Under the pieces are notes generated by a model. That model did not search any database. It was not told the origin of the DNA and worked only from the letters and a program-made list of their open reading frames with translations. Position numbers and translations under genes: made by a program. From Struthio camelus (taxonomy: Eukaryota > Chordata > Aves > Struthioniformes > Struthionidae), in assembly GCF_040807025.1 (NCBI RefSeq), contig NC_090942.1, positions 202,112,747 through 202,176,746 of the forward strand: DNA of 64,000 bases. The letters run 5' to 3'. Positions 1-12,329 of this stretch are shown here, in pieces. Numbering within the stretch: position 1 is the stretch's first letter; every line of letters starts with the position of its first letter.

Positions 1-3000
1 CTGTGTTCATGACACGATCAAGCGAAATCCAGCTTGTTCCTCCCTCCCCTTGGTTCCCAATAAATCAGTACTGCCTTTCGGAAGTTTTTAAATGGGTGTG
101 TACATTGGTTGGATAGAAGTTACCACAGTTTTAGTTTTAACACTATGATCTATTATTACATAGCATGAACTTTAAACTTCCTCTTTATATTATATTGTAG
201 ATGAATTGTCAGTGCAGTGCAGTGCTCTCTTCAGTTGTCTAAAATATGCATTGTGCGCTGGTGGCAGCTCTGTGTTTGTATAGAGGACTCATGGCAGTGT
301 AGGATGGAGCTGGAGGGAGATGGCACCCGAGGGAGGGAGTCCTTCCATCCCTAGGGCAGCACTAAGGGTCCGCTGCCCACCTTCCTCCACTGCCAGCACG
401 AGCACCCCATCGAGCGTCTGCGGGCTGTGCCAGAATGACTGCATCCACCCACATGCTGCACCTGCATCCAGCCCTGGTCCCAAAAAGCAACATCGCTTTT
501 GGAGGTGGATGCAGGCGTGGACCAGAAACGGGAGCTGTGCAGGGCCATGTTTACTGCTGTCTTAGTGCACGAGGAGTGCAAACGCCCTGCCCTCTCTGGT
601 GCCCAGGTGTGTCCTCATCCACGCACAACCCCAAAGCTGTAGCCCTCAGGGTGGATATGAACTAGAGAGTGATATCTCTTCTCATTTCCAATTCTTTGGA
701 GGGTTTCCTTGCTCATTGACTTCTCTGTTACAGCATGCTTCCCTCAGCATGGAGGCAGCTTGGTACCAAAGATTCAGTCTCTTTATGCCAGGAATTTTTC
801 TAAATTGGAGTTTATTCAGCCCACAGGCACTTCTGTGATTGCCATATATTCAAAAATGAGGTAATTGGGATCTGAACTTTTGGCTAGACTTGTTTTTGAC
901 TCTACCTTACACCTCCGCATTACAGAACTGTATGCACCCAGAAAATTGTTTTTGTGACAGTCATTCTGAGCAATCATTTGAAATGTAATGCTGAGCAATG
1001 CAAATCCAAGATTTTTAGGACTTTATCTGAACCTGAAATACACTGTGTTGACAGACAAATCTTCACAGTTTGCACATTTCATGTATTTCCTTGTTATATG
1101 TATTCTATGTAAAAAACAGCATATATTCCAGTATAGCCACTAAAAACTCTCTGTGGCTTGGAGACCTAGTTTAATGCAAAGGTTACACTGTGCTAGTTGG
1201 CCTCAAACCTGCTCTCCTTTAAGGACTGGCTTCAGTAGTTGGAAACAAAACTAGTTGATTCCCTTACCCGCTTGTCTAGTAGATTAATTGGCAAATGAAG
1301 TCTTTGAGACTTTGTAAATCTCCATTTATTCCCAAATGTGGAAACTGAGTGTTTCCACCCTGTATTTCCCCAACAGCAGTATTCACACTAAGGCATATAT
1401 CCATTTGCTTGAATTGCTGTTGTTGGTTTTTTTTTTTTTTCCAACGTGATTCGGGCTTGAGATCCTGTCCCTGCCATCATGTTATTGGTATCACCTCAAT
1501 GCAAGACGTACTGAAGTAGTTCAGGTGTTTGTCCATCCTGGTGGTTGGTCCTGCCAGGGGTGGCTTCCTGGAGAAGAGGTAATTAAAGGGAGCAAGGATC
1601 CACGGCTCAGCTGCTCCTGAACTGCTGAGGCGTGAGTCACGCAAGCTTGTCTGTCACAGCCTGTGCTTCCTCAGTCTTTGCTTTATGCCAGTGTCACTTG
1701 CATGCAACATGTTGATTTTAAATAGCACCAAGAGACGATTAAGTACAATTTTTGTGTTTAGATTGTTTTCCATTGTCTTTACTTTCCTGAAGGAGAGCCC
1801 CATATTACTGTACATAATGAAAATTTAAAGCCTTTGCTTTGGCCAGGCATGTGTCAGCTGCTAAGCTACCTAAACAAAACGCTCTTCCGAATTTGTTACA
1901 AAAGAGAAAATCAGATATTGCCTAGTCTTTCACAAGCTCTTAAGTTGCTTTTTAAGTTACTATTTACGTCTGCTATTCAAGTTGCCTTGCTGGCATCTGG
2001 CTTCATGGTACACTAGGCTTTTTATAACTTAAATACAGCACCTTATCTGCCTATCTGTAAGCGAATGATAAATTTAAATTAGAGTGATAATTTAGAGAGG
2101 TAACTCTGCTGTAGTTAGAGTTGAGTCACATTTCATTTTAAGTGCTGTAAGATCCATCTGCTGACTTATTTATGTTCATTACCTTTGAAAGTCAATAGCC
2201 CCAATTAACCCATGTAGTGCCATCCCTGAAGCTCTGCTGTGTCCAGAGCCGTCTGGCTGTCCCAGCACACTGTCACACACTGCTGGGCTTCTGCTGCTGT
2301 TCTGCTCATTCCCATACAGGTCTCTGGACTTTGAACATTGAGTGCAAATGGCTTAATTTGGAGGAGAACTTATGGAGGAAAAGAGGAAGAAGAGCTGTAG
2401 GGATGGGAATATGGAGAGGATTCAGCTCTGTCCTCACTATTCGTCCTCCCTACTTCTTGCTTCAAAATATGTCCTCACAGCGAAGGAGCAAAGGGGGAAG
2501 GCTGGGTATAAACATGTTCAATGCACACAATGAGCATATAACAGCCGGGAGCTGAGAAGGGGCATACTTGGTGCATAACGCAAGCTCACAAGCGCTGCAG
2601 GACTGGGCATGAGCACATTTGCTGATGTTCAGCAGTTTTCACCTCTCAGAACTGTTACTTTTGGATGTATTCATCTCCAGGTTGAATGACTGCCTCTCTT
2701 GGATTAAAGTAGGAGATAGGCATATTAAAATGCCTAATGGGAGAACACTTCATTTTAGGGATATGAAGCCCATAATACATGCAAAAAAACCTGTGGAGTT
2801 GTTTTGCGTTTACCCAACTTGTTTCCCTAACACAATTTAGAGTGCGGCTTAATCAGCTTAACCTCTGCAAGTGAAAGTGTGATTAATTATGAAGAACAGT
2901 CAGGAAAAGTAAATAGGGGTAGGAGCTTCTTAACCTAGTTTTGCTACTAGGAGGCTTGTAATTTGGAATAGCATCCCTCAGTGCCTTAGTGACACCGGGG

Positions 3001-4492
3001 TCTGAAAACAGGGCAGAGGGCACTGTGATCAGCTCACGCCATCATCCCCGAGCGCCAATGACTGTTTAATTCAGACTAAGTGACACTGGACTCGCGCTAA
3101 ACCCTGAGCTATTCTGTACAAACCTGAGTGCATTTACACAGTGTTTCCACCCATCACAGTTGCTCAGAGAAATACTTCCAAGAGAGCTCGCCCAGAGCAA
3201 AACCAGAAACCACCGTGCATTGCTGCAAACCCGAACGACAGAACTGATCACTGAAATGAGGCAGAGCAGAGCCCTTGGACGACACATATATCTTCCTGCC
3301 TTCCTGTTACAGCAAAAAGCTTCCAACCAGCAAAGTTTTTCTCCCATTCAATACAGCCCGTAATCATTTGTTGCTCTGTCCTGTACAAGGGAAAAGAAAA
3401 ACGCTGAGGCAGTGGGGACGGCCACTTGGATTCCAGATCAGGTTAAATTTTAGACCAGTAAATGTGCAGTGCTGAATGAAATTGGCCATTCCTGAGCACC
3501 AGGAGAATAAAACAGGGGTTATTGCCCTCCCTGCAAAGGGTCTGTGGATGCTAAAGGGGGGATTCAGGAGGACTCCATTGCAGTTAGCTCTGAGAAAGCT
3601 TCTCCCTTTCCAGACTACCGTCACGCTCCCCTGCCTTTCCAAAGAGCTTTTGATATTTGATTCTGCTCTAGCTCCCTGCTGACATGTCAGTAATACCCAG
3701 GCGCTGCTTGCCCTGTGATCACGAGCAGCAGTACCCCAGAGAGTAGAACAGCGGTTCTGGCAAGGTAATTCAGTTTACATGTAGAGCAGAGCGTGGGACT
3801 GTCAGTACTGAAAATCCTGCTCAACTTAAGGAGGTTGCAATGTCCAAACTGAACACCGGCAGCTTTACAGGTTTCCCTGAGTCACCTGTGTTTTCACCTG
3901 CTGGCATCCAGAAGCTGCCATGTTGCTCAGCTGACAGAGGCTGAACTCCCAAGCGAGGTGTTGTGGTGCGCTGGAAGAGTTGCTGAGCGCTGGGAGTACA
4001 TGGAGCACAGCAGGCTCGAATCTTCTCAATCCAGGCTCAACCACACTGGCCTCACCCTTATGCAATGGTGTAGGAAGTGATAGTTTGCAAACATAAAAGC
4101 CCAAAGCGACTCCACCCCGGACGTGGGGACGGCTGCTGGGACCTGCCAGTGGCTGGGCTTGGGCTGGGGTAAGGAGGCTGTGCCCTAGGCGGACGGCAAG
4201 AGGGGGGAATCAGGGGGCCTCGACACTGGAGCCAGGCTCAGACATCTAAAGGACTGTGTGGCGTTTTATGTGTGCTTTTTTTACATGAAGTTCTATTTTC
4301 AGACTGTAGTTATCATCTGGCTTTTGAGGTTGCCCAAAGGATATTATAAAGATAGCAGACAGCCTGGAAAAGAAATGTGTTTGTTTTACTAAATAAAAAG
4401 GAAAATTTTTTTTTCGGTGGTGTTACATGATTTGGAATATTCCGAGTGTTGATTTACAAAATTTAGGGATTATTAATGCCTATACATCTTCT

Positions 4493-4540
4493 AAAGGGGC
4501 AGTACTACTTCACTCCAAAGAGGCAGTACTACTTCACTAT
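4493..4540. repeat. Two-copy 24-nt tandem duplication
   Basis: Unit 1 (4493-4516) and unit 2 (4517-4540) share 21 of 24 bases, with the core GCAGTACTACTTCACT identical in both. There are no further copies on either side. Confidence 0.9.
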
Positions 4541-6879
4541 ATACTGCACGCTTACTGTTCTAATTTAGGTACCAAAGTAAAGAAGAAGCAGGGTTAGAGC
4601 TTCATCCAACAATCCCCAAGTGTCCGCCATCTGAAAACTAGTGGGAACAGTTTTCTGGTTTTAGCATGATTGCATTTTCATGTGACTGATGAGACTATTT
4701 CTGCAGAGCGAATTTATTGCCTGCAAACTCCCATATGCCAGTCAGAAACGTATGTTAGCTACACTTGTTTTTGGAAGCGAGTTAATGTCAGAAATGAGGA
4801 TGAAGGAAATCCTTGAGGTTCAAGAACAGATTTGAGAGTCATGAGATTCATGTGTCATTTCCAGTCCAGCTGTATGCTTCCTGTGTGATTTAAATTGCTT
4901 AACTGCTTTGTGTCTGCTCCTTATCTGTGAAATGTGAATATTATGAAGGTGGCTCATTAATCTTTGTAAAGCACTTTGCTTGGATGGAAAGCATTATGCT
5001 TGTTGATTGCGATAAGCATGCTTTCAAGGATCAGGTTAAATAAAGCAAACCTGCATTAAAAATGCCTTAGAAATCCAGGGCCAAATTTTGTTCGTGCTTG
5101 TACCCATATAAGCCCATTTTTTAATGGTGTTTTATAGGTCTGTTGTTAGTTAAATGATTGCAATTGTTTTCATGTCAACAAATCCCCAGGGCAGAATTAA
5201 ATGTATTTTTTTCTAAGCAATGGCAACTTCTAAAAATGTGTGTTTTACAATAGTAGCTTGTTTTGCGAGTGCGGACTAATTTTACCATATTGCAAAGCAT
5301 GGTGAGCTAGGAGCTCATACTAATATAGTGTAGTAGTATTCCTGTAGGAGTCCTGCTTTGAGGCAGTGCTTTGCAAATTTTTAAAATAAGGGCCCACCCT
5401 ATTTGAAAAAAATGCACAGATTATCTTGCTATAGTGATTTTAATGTCCAACCAAATAAAATTAATGCTAAATTTTGAATGTAGCTTTATTACTGTCATTT
5501 ATTCTGCTTTGCTTGTTTATATAGGTATAAATACATATGGTATACGTAAATACGTACAGGATAGATAATCAATGAATTTATTTAGTGTCTTCTCAAAGGT
5601 TAATGAAAAGAAAAGATGTTGCTGGTAGAGGAGGCGCAGGAATGGAAAGAATGAGGATATAGTCCATTTTGCATTCAACTAGAAAGGAATACAAGAATAT
5701 TTTCTTTCTGTAAGTGAACTGAACTGGTTTATTAATTCTGGTTATCTTATGATAAAAGATGCAAAGACTAACTGGATCAGTATGTTTTTCTGCCATCATT
5801 TCTATGGTAACAGCTGTTACGATGTTACCACTGTTGAAAATGTTTAAGTCTTGTTGGAGCAACAGGGAAAAACTGAGCTCTGTAAGACTTTAGGATGTTT
5901 TTATGAAATTTGGAAGAAAAGCGGTAACTGTTTGTTCTCTGGAAGGCTGTACTGTAGCCAGAGTCTAATAATCTCTGTGACTGTTGCAGTAGTGTGCAAA
6001 TAAAAATATTGATCATGTCCATGAAACATATAGTAACCTTCTGACCTCTGCTAGTGGTGATGATAAATGAGCTTCAAGTCATGTTCTTGGCTGCTATTTA
6101 GCAACATGAAAAAGTGCAAAGGTTACCTTTTATCATGTAACTGGGTGGAGACTTGTTGCCTGAACTTTTACTCCTTAAGTGAAGGTGATAAAATTATTTA
6201 CGAGCGGTAGGTCATGATCGCTTGGTCCTTTACATTTTTGCTAGCTTGTATGACATGAAAAATCACTTTTGATATTCCTACTGATTTCCTAGTGTTTGTC
6301 CATTCCTGTTTTATACAGAAACATCAGCTATTTCAGAGTCACCAGTTGTAGTACTAGCATATATTTGTCATTGCTAGCATAGTAAGTTCATAAGTTTTTA
6401 CGTTAACTCCTGGATGCATACACAAATGTTTATTCATGTTATCAAACACAGAAATATCTACATGAAATAGGACAAATACTGTTTTTTCCATATTAGTACT
6501 CCAATATATGCTTTCAAGCCTTGTCATTTTCAGAACATGATTGATTATCCATCACAAGTTTTCACTGAAAATATGTAGTAATCGAGGCTGAAACTTCTCA
6601 GCCTGCTCTTTTTTTTTTTTTTTGCAATTCATTCTCAGCCAGAATTATTAACTGTCTGATTTACAACACTTTTTTGTAGATTGCATTAGGAAGTGAATAT
6701 GTATTTCTTGTAAAGGCATTATTAGATTATTATTATCTCCTTTCTTTGAATTAGAAAAAGGCTTCTACAAGAAGCAGCGCGACTTATTGTGGAGTTATGT
6801 GGGGGAGAAAAAGACAGATGGGGGGCACTGCTCTAGTGAACAACAGCTTCCAAATATCCTTGAGCAGCAGTTGTGCAGC

Positions 6880-7040
6880 CCCTGCTTCGTGGGCAGCAGC
6901 GCCGTGTCTGCGAGGCGCTGCCGCACCGCTCGCTAGCGGTGCGCTGCCACAGAGGGAAGGCAGGAGGATGCTCTTTCCCGCAGCGAGGGATGCTCACCTG
7001 GAGGCACCAACCCACCTGCGAGGTCCGAGCAGATGGCCTG
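6880..7040. other. Small GC- and CpG-rich patch with a perfect hairpin
   Basis: About 160 bases are clearly GC-richer than their surroundings and hold many CpGs. Inside, 6922-6930 and 6935-6943 are exact inverted 9-mers (CGCACCGCT / AGCGGTGCG) around a CGCT loop. No exon or known element was recognised. It could be a regulatory patch or simply a hypomethylated remnant. Confidence 0.5.
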
Positions 7041-10000
7041 TAGAGACTTTGAAATTCAAACAGTAACCTATACCATGAGGGCCACAGATACATGGCTTTA
7101 AGAGAAAATCCACTTTTTTGACCACAAATATGCCTGAGGAACTGCTAATAGCCATGCCATAGACAAAAAAAAGACCCTGTCACATTTTCCTATGTGGCAA
7201 GGAAAAACACTTTCTAAAGAGATGAAAGTATCCCCTCATACTGCAAGGCTTGTCTATGTTTATACGTTATGAAGTGTTAATTGCATTAGCACAGTTAGAA
7301 CAGAACAGAGAGAAATAGAATTAAAAATCCAAATAGGTAATGGTAATGGTAGAAATGCAGATTATTGGGCATGGAATCTCAGTAACGTACACCAGCACAA
7401 GCACGTTTATAGAGCTGTGATTTTATTTTCATTTTAGGAAGTTTATTGGCATAACTATATTAGCAAAAGGTTGCACAGACATTGTTAGATGCCAGGATAA
7501 TGATGGCACCGATACATCAGCCCTCACAAACAGCAGGCTGACCAGCAGTAGTCTGTGTGCAGGGTCAGGTTTATGGCTTGGGCTTTTTCTGCAGTAGAGT
7601 TTGTCTGTCAAGTATATGATGAAATATCATTCATGTTTGATATAACCGTGTCAGCAAAAGTCTCCCCATGCAATTTCAAGTACTAGCAAATTTTTACCAT
7701 TTCACTGATATAAGTTTCATCCATATATGGAACACTTTATCAGTGTTGTATAGGTTAGATCTTATGCTGCTCTGGAGAAGTATCCTTCTCTCCTTGGGCA
7801 AAGCTCCATTGGAAGACAATTTTTGGTGCTGAATTTATAAGATACGCAGTGTAATATAGGTAGTAATTGCAGAACTTGGCTCTCATCAGCTAAGCTAAGA
7901 CTTCAGTGGTTAAGCACCTGGTGCTCATCTTGCTTATTGGTATTAATGAGTAACAGGGAATGCCAACAGCAGTAATAGTCCATTAAATGCAACAGAGTTG
8001 TAGCAGTGCCAGATCAAGTTGACTGGGATCATAATCAAGTCCTTGAAGCTGCTCTACCTTGATTGTGAAATTTGCCTGGGCCCAGACGAGGGGAGATTGA
8101 GTCAGCTGGTTCAGGGTCCTAGCAGTGTTGCTGGCCGCTCACGAGCTACCTGTGAAAGCTCCCGTTGCTGAATTCAAGTTAACTAAAAGTAGCGGTCTAA
8201 TGCCATTGGAGATGTAGGGTAGCTAAGACAGCCATGAGAGACACAGCTGGAGAGTATGGCATGGGACTGGTGGGAAAACCCCATCTTGCTGGAGCGGCAG
8301 AAGGGACCGAGCAGGATTCCCCTCAGCGCCTAAGGTAACGCTACAACATTTTGGCAGCTGATTCCTGCCCTTGATGCTGGCTCGCTGAATTGCTCTGTAG
8401 GCTCCACTGACCCTGTAGTCTGGAGTTCAATTCAGCCTCCTGAACATAGTCATCCGGTGCCATTTGAGTGCCCTGGGCAGTTCCCCCACGTTTGCAGATG
8501 CTGCGGCAGGTGGGCTCGAGCCTCCTGTAGGTCCTGCATCATACTTGCATGACGCATGATATGTGCAGATGTTTTAGATCTTCTAGCTCATTGGAAATGG
8601 CACCAGGTGCCTGTGTTGAAGCAACAGAATCTCACCCCAGTTTTCTACTGACTACAGAGAGCTTTAGCTTCTAGCTAAAATATAGACACCTGTATTGTAG
8701 ACATCAAAATTTAGGTGCCTGAACCAGGAGCTGAATCCCACCCTAACTGGTAACGGTGAGTTATTACGCAGGAATGATAGCCAATGAAAATGTAGCCTGG
8801 ATCTAGGTAAATCTTCATTTAAAATGACGGTATTTGTAGAAATACTGTTGTCATGAAAAGAAAGCTATAGAAATACAATTTAACCAGTACCTCATCTTAG
8901 GAATTTAGCTGTGTAGATAATCTTTATTCATGTGCATATAGCGCATATTAGTAGAGCCGTCTGTGCTTGCAGTGTCATAAGAGTCTTAAACAGATGCGAT
9001 TGAACGGAAGGACAAGATGAATAATCTGTTTTTTGCATAGGTGATGCTGTGCTGTTGCTAAACTAGCAGGTGTGGATTTCAGAAAATCCAGTGGTGACGC
9101 ACCTTTAATTAGATCTTTAATTCTCAGGAATGTTGAAATTCCTTGAAAATTTGGATCAACACTTTCAGTGCGTGGGTTGGTGCACATTGTGATTTTCATC
9201 CCGCATGGAATACCATGTGCATCTCCACCTGTGTCTGAAGGTGTTACTGACAGTAATTGTAGAACGTAAACCTCATTTCACTTATAAGGGCTTAATCAAG
9301 AGGCGGTCATTTGAGGTCAGTGAAGCTGCACCAATATAAAGTCAATGATAAGTGAAAATATCCTGAAAATTATTTATTTCTCTGAATTTTTTCACTGATG
9401 TCAAGAATCACACTTATGTTTAAGTGTTTGCAATATTGGAGCCTAGGAGTTCAATGCTGGATTTATTCCTACTAATAAGCAGTCACTTGAATAGGTCCTC
9501 CTGCTTGAGGAGGCAGGTGGTCACTTGCAGGAATGTGAGGTTATCAGTCTGGTTTCCTCTGATTTTTGCTTTGAGAGGATTATATTTTCTATTATATTAG
9601 TATTCTTCAGTGCACACTATATAGCTAAGCTTAAAAATAGAAGTCCTTCAGATCTGTTTATTGCAAAGCAGAGATTAATCTCACTGTCATTTGGATCAGC
9701 CACTGTAGGTGGAGTGCTGCAGACGGAGAACAGTCCTTTCTTTGCAAATGTTATTGCTCAAGATAAGGGTGTAAAAAGCAGATTACGAGATGACATGTGA
9801 CGTATCCTTTCCTCAGTCTAAAAGTACAAGATCATGGGAGGAACTTTGCCTGACTGGTTATACAGAGAGCGTGTTCACATTTGTAGTTCCTAAAGAAAAG
9901 ACTTTGCAAAACAAAAATATAAAATGACTCTAGTGAACTCCATTCTCAGCCACTGTGTGTGTAGAGATCCTTTACCTGTGTCTGATTCTGAGGTAAGAAC

Positions 10001-11120
10001 CTTATTTAACCTGTGATTTGCTGCTTGAACCACTGAGGAACTGTTTTTAAGGGCTGACTTCGGTTGAGCTGTGTTAGCGCACCAGCTAGGTAGTCGCTCT
10101 ACTGAATTGCTTTAACTGTTAAAGCCAGCCGTGAGCTAAAGTCTACAGAAGAATTGAAGTGTTACTGGGTGACAGTGTATGCAATAGAGTTCACAGTTTA
10201 TGCAATTGTGCTATTTAGAATAAATTTCATGTTGTGAGTTAAAGAATTTAATGTAGAACAGTGCACGACTGATAATTTTTCATACCTTAATTGCGGTAAT
10301 TATGTTAAAATGCTGAATATTTAATAACTCTGCCTACTAAAGTGGTGTATGCAGTGAAATTTGTCCTAAGCCTTTGGTCAGAAAACCAGCAAAATCTGCC
10401 CACTGTGAGGTGGCTTTCTAAAAAAGGCTTATCAGAGTTGAACTAGCCTGGCTGAAAGTGGTATGTGGAGAAGAAGGTGACAGACGATAAGGCATCTTTT
10501 ACAGGCTTCATTATAAAAGGCTGATTCTAGGCAATAGCATTGCTGAATATACAGTGCTTGAAATGCCTTCATCTGGTCTAAAACAGATAAACAAAATGTA
10601 GCCAAGCAACAACCGAAATGATGTCTCTATTTTTGGAATACATACTGGCTTTGAACATTTTCATAAATGTATTTAGGAAGTCTAAAGATAGCTTAATAAA
10701 GAACTGGGCTGTTTTTTAATTTTTTTAAAAGACGGAATAGGTTCATAATTTGCATGAGAAATTACAGCAGGGTTCACTTGCTCAACAGTGCACTGGAGTT
10801 GTCACTTATTCCATCAGACATTCATGCAAGCTGCCACCCAGCCCAGAAACACCCATCTTCCTCTTTCTATTCCTTTTCTACTCGTAATAGATGAGCCAGA
10901 AAAAAGTCAAGGAAAACCTGAGAATTTGGAAATTTGAGGGAAAATGGAATGTAAACTTTTGGTAGAATAATTTCTCTCAATAGAACAACTGCAGGAGTTT
11001 TACTAGAAAAGTTTAAAGTGAGATTACTCCCAGTGCATTGAAACCCTTCAAAATGTTCTCTCTGACGAGTATTTCAGTTGTGGTTATTTTATTTTCAAAC
11101 TCGCAGTGCTAGCACCGTTA

Positions 11121-11170
11121 TGACATCTATAGGTTATATAGTTATATGACATCTATATATGGCATCTATA
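11121..11170. repeat. Local triplication of TGACATCTATA
   Basis: TGACATCTATA occurs at 11121-11131 and 11147-11157, and with one change (TGGCATCTATA) at 11160-11170. It is a small slippage-type repeat in AT-rich DNA. Confidence 0.8.
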
Positions 11171-11966
11171 TTAACCTCTGTAGGCCAAATTGACTGTTAC
11201 ATAGAAATTTTTCACACACTCATTTTTCAAGAATCTTGTCTGAAACATCAGTTTTCTCCTATATTCATTTTATAATATTATTTCACTGGTTCTACTCTGT
11301 TTGGCTAGAACCTTCTTGATCTGACAGAAAACTAGCTTCCCCCTCCCAAAGTGGCTCAGCTTGCTAAACCAATTCACCCATGGCCACATAATCTCTAGAT
11401 CTGGCACAGGAGAGAGTGAGAGGGAGCGTGTGGTAGGAGAGAGTGGGACTGCCCCTTTTGGCACCAGCTTGGAGTTACACAGGATCATCAAACAATTACA
11501 CTGCAGCCCTGCGTTTCTGTAGTGCTACTGATTTTCATCGCTGTGTAGAGATAAAGCAGAGGAATACATGTTGCTTGAATTTTTTTAAAGATGTTACATG
11601 TAGCATACTCCTTGTGCTCGTGAATAAGGTCTATGAGCACCAGGATGGTATTATAGGACATTAGTCAGTGGATTCAGTGTTTATGTTAGGGCTGGTTGCT
11701 ACTGCAGAGGTGGTAGTCGACTGAGAGTCTTTTTATTAGCAATGCTATTTGCCTAAGACGTGCTGATGATCAGGTGTTAACCGTAGCACAAACTGCATGT
11801 CTTTCTTCTGCAGTTACTCTCTTCTTGAATTGTCAGTTGCATTTATTGTATTTATTGTAACACTTTCTTTTTAGCAATGTTAAATTGATCTGCCATATCA
11901 AAAACTCACAAACACTTAAGTGTCAGAAAATTTTGTGGCTTATTTGACTTGTTCACATTTAAAAAG

Positions 11967-12329
11967 GTTGTTTCTGATGACCACTGGAAGAGGTCCCCAA
12001 CCCAGGATGAAGAAAAGAGGGACACACAAAAGGTCACCCCCAGGAGATGGGGCTCTGGAAAAAGATCTCGGCCCAGACCTCTCTCAGACTACGGCCAAAT
12101 GTCAATCCGAAGTTCCTCTATACCAGAAGACGCGGTTGCTGTGGAGTCTCAGAAGACAGACTGCATGGACGGAGAAAATCAGCCAGAATTGGCTTCTGTT
12201 GGGTCTATGGGCCAAAGCAATACAGTAGGCTACCACAGAGGGCGAAAAAGAAGACCCATCTCTGTGATAGGTGGGGTGAATTTCTATGGAAGCGGTCCAG
12301 CAGAAGAAATAGAAGGTCTCCTGACACAA
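11967..12329 (+). CDS. SPATA13: SPATA13 exon with the RPISVIGG motif (residues 1-121 of the window product)
   Basis: The exon is 121 codons, phase 0 at both ends, with donor CAA|GTAAGA. It encodes [16 protein letters not shown] and then [16 protein letters not shown], both typical of SPATA13. The chosen acceptor follows AAAAAG at 11966 and has a poor pyrimidine tract. The frame stays open upstream only to a TGA at 11886, with no ATG before the exon, so the 5' part must be spliced in. In-frame ATGs at 12099 and 12165 could start a shorter form. Starting at 12165 would give 661 residues, close to the 652 of the human mid-length isoform. Confidence 0.85.

Larger units (their letters stand above)
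1..11966. other. Non-coding region upstream of the first SPATA13 exon seen, probably intron
   Basis: I see no exon I can support. ORFs are short (112 codons at most) and their peptides show no family features. The region is AT-rich with homopolymer T runs (near 1427-1440 and 6609-6623). Listed separately are a 24-nt tandem duplication at 4493-4540, a small GC-rich hairpin patch near 6880-7040 and a triplicated motif at 11121-11170. The exon at 11967 has no start codon in its open frame, so this stretch is most simply SPATA13 intron. The long N-terminal exon known from mammals is not here. Confidence 0.6.
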
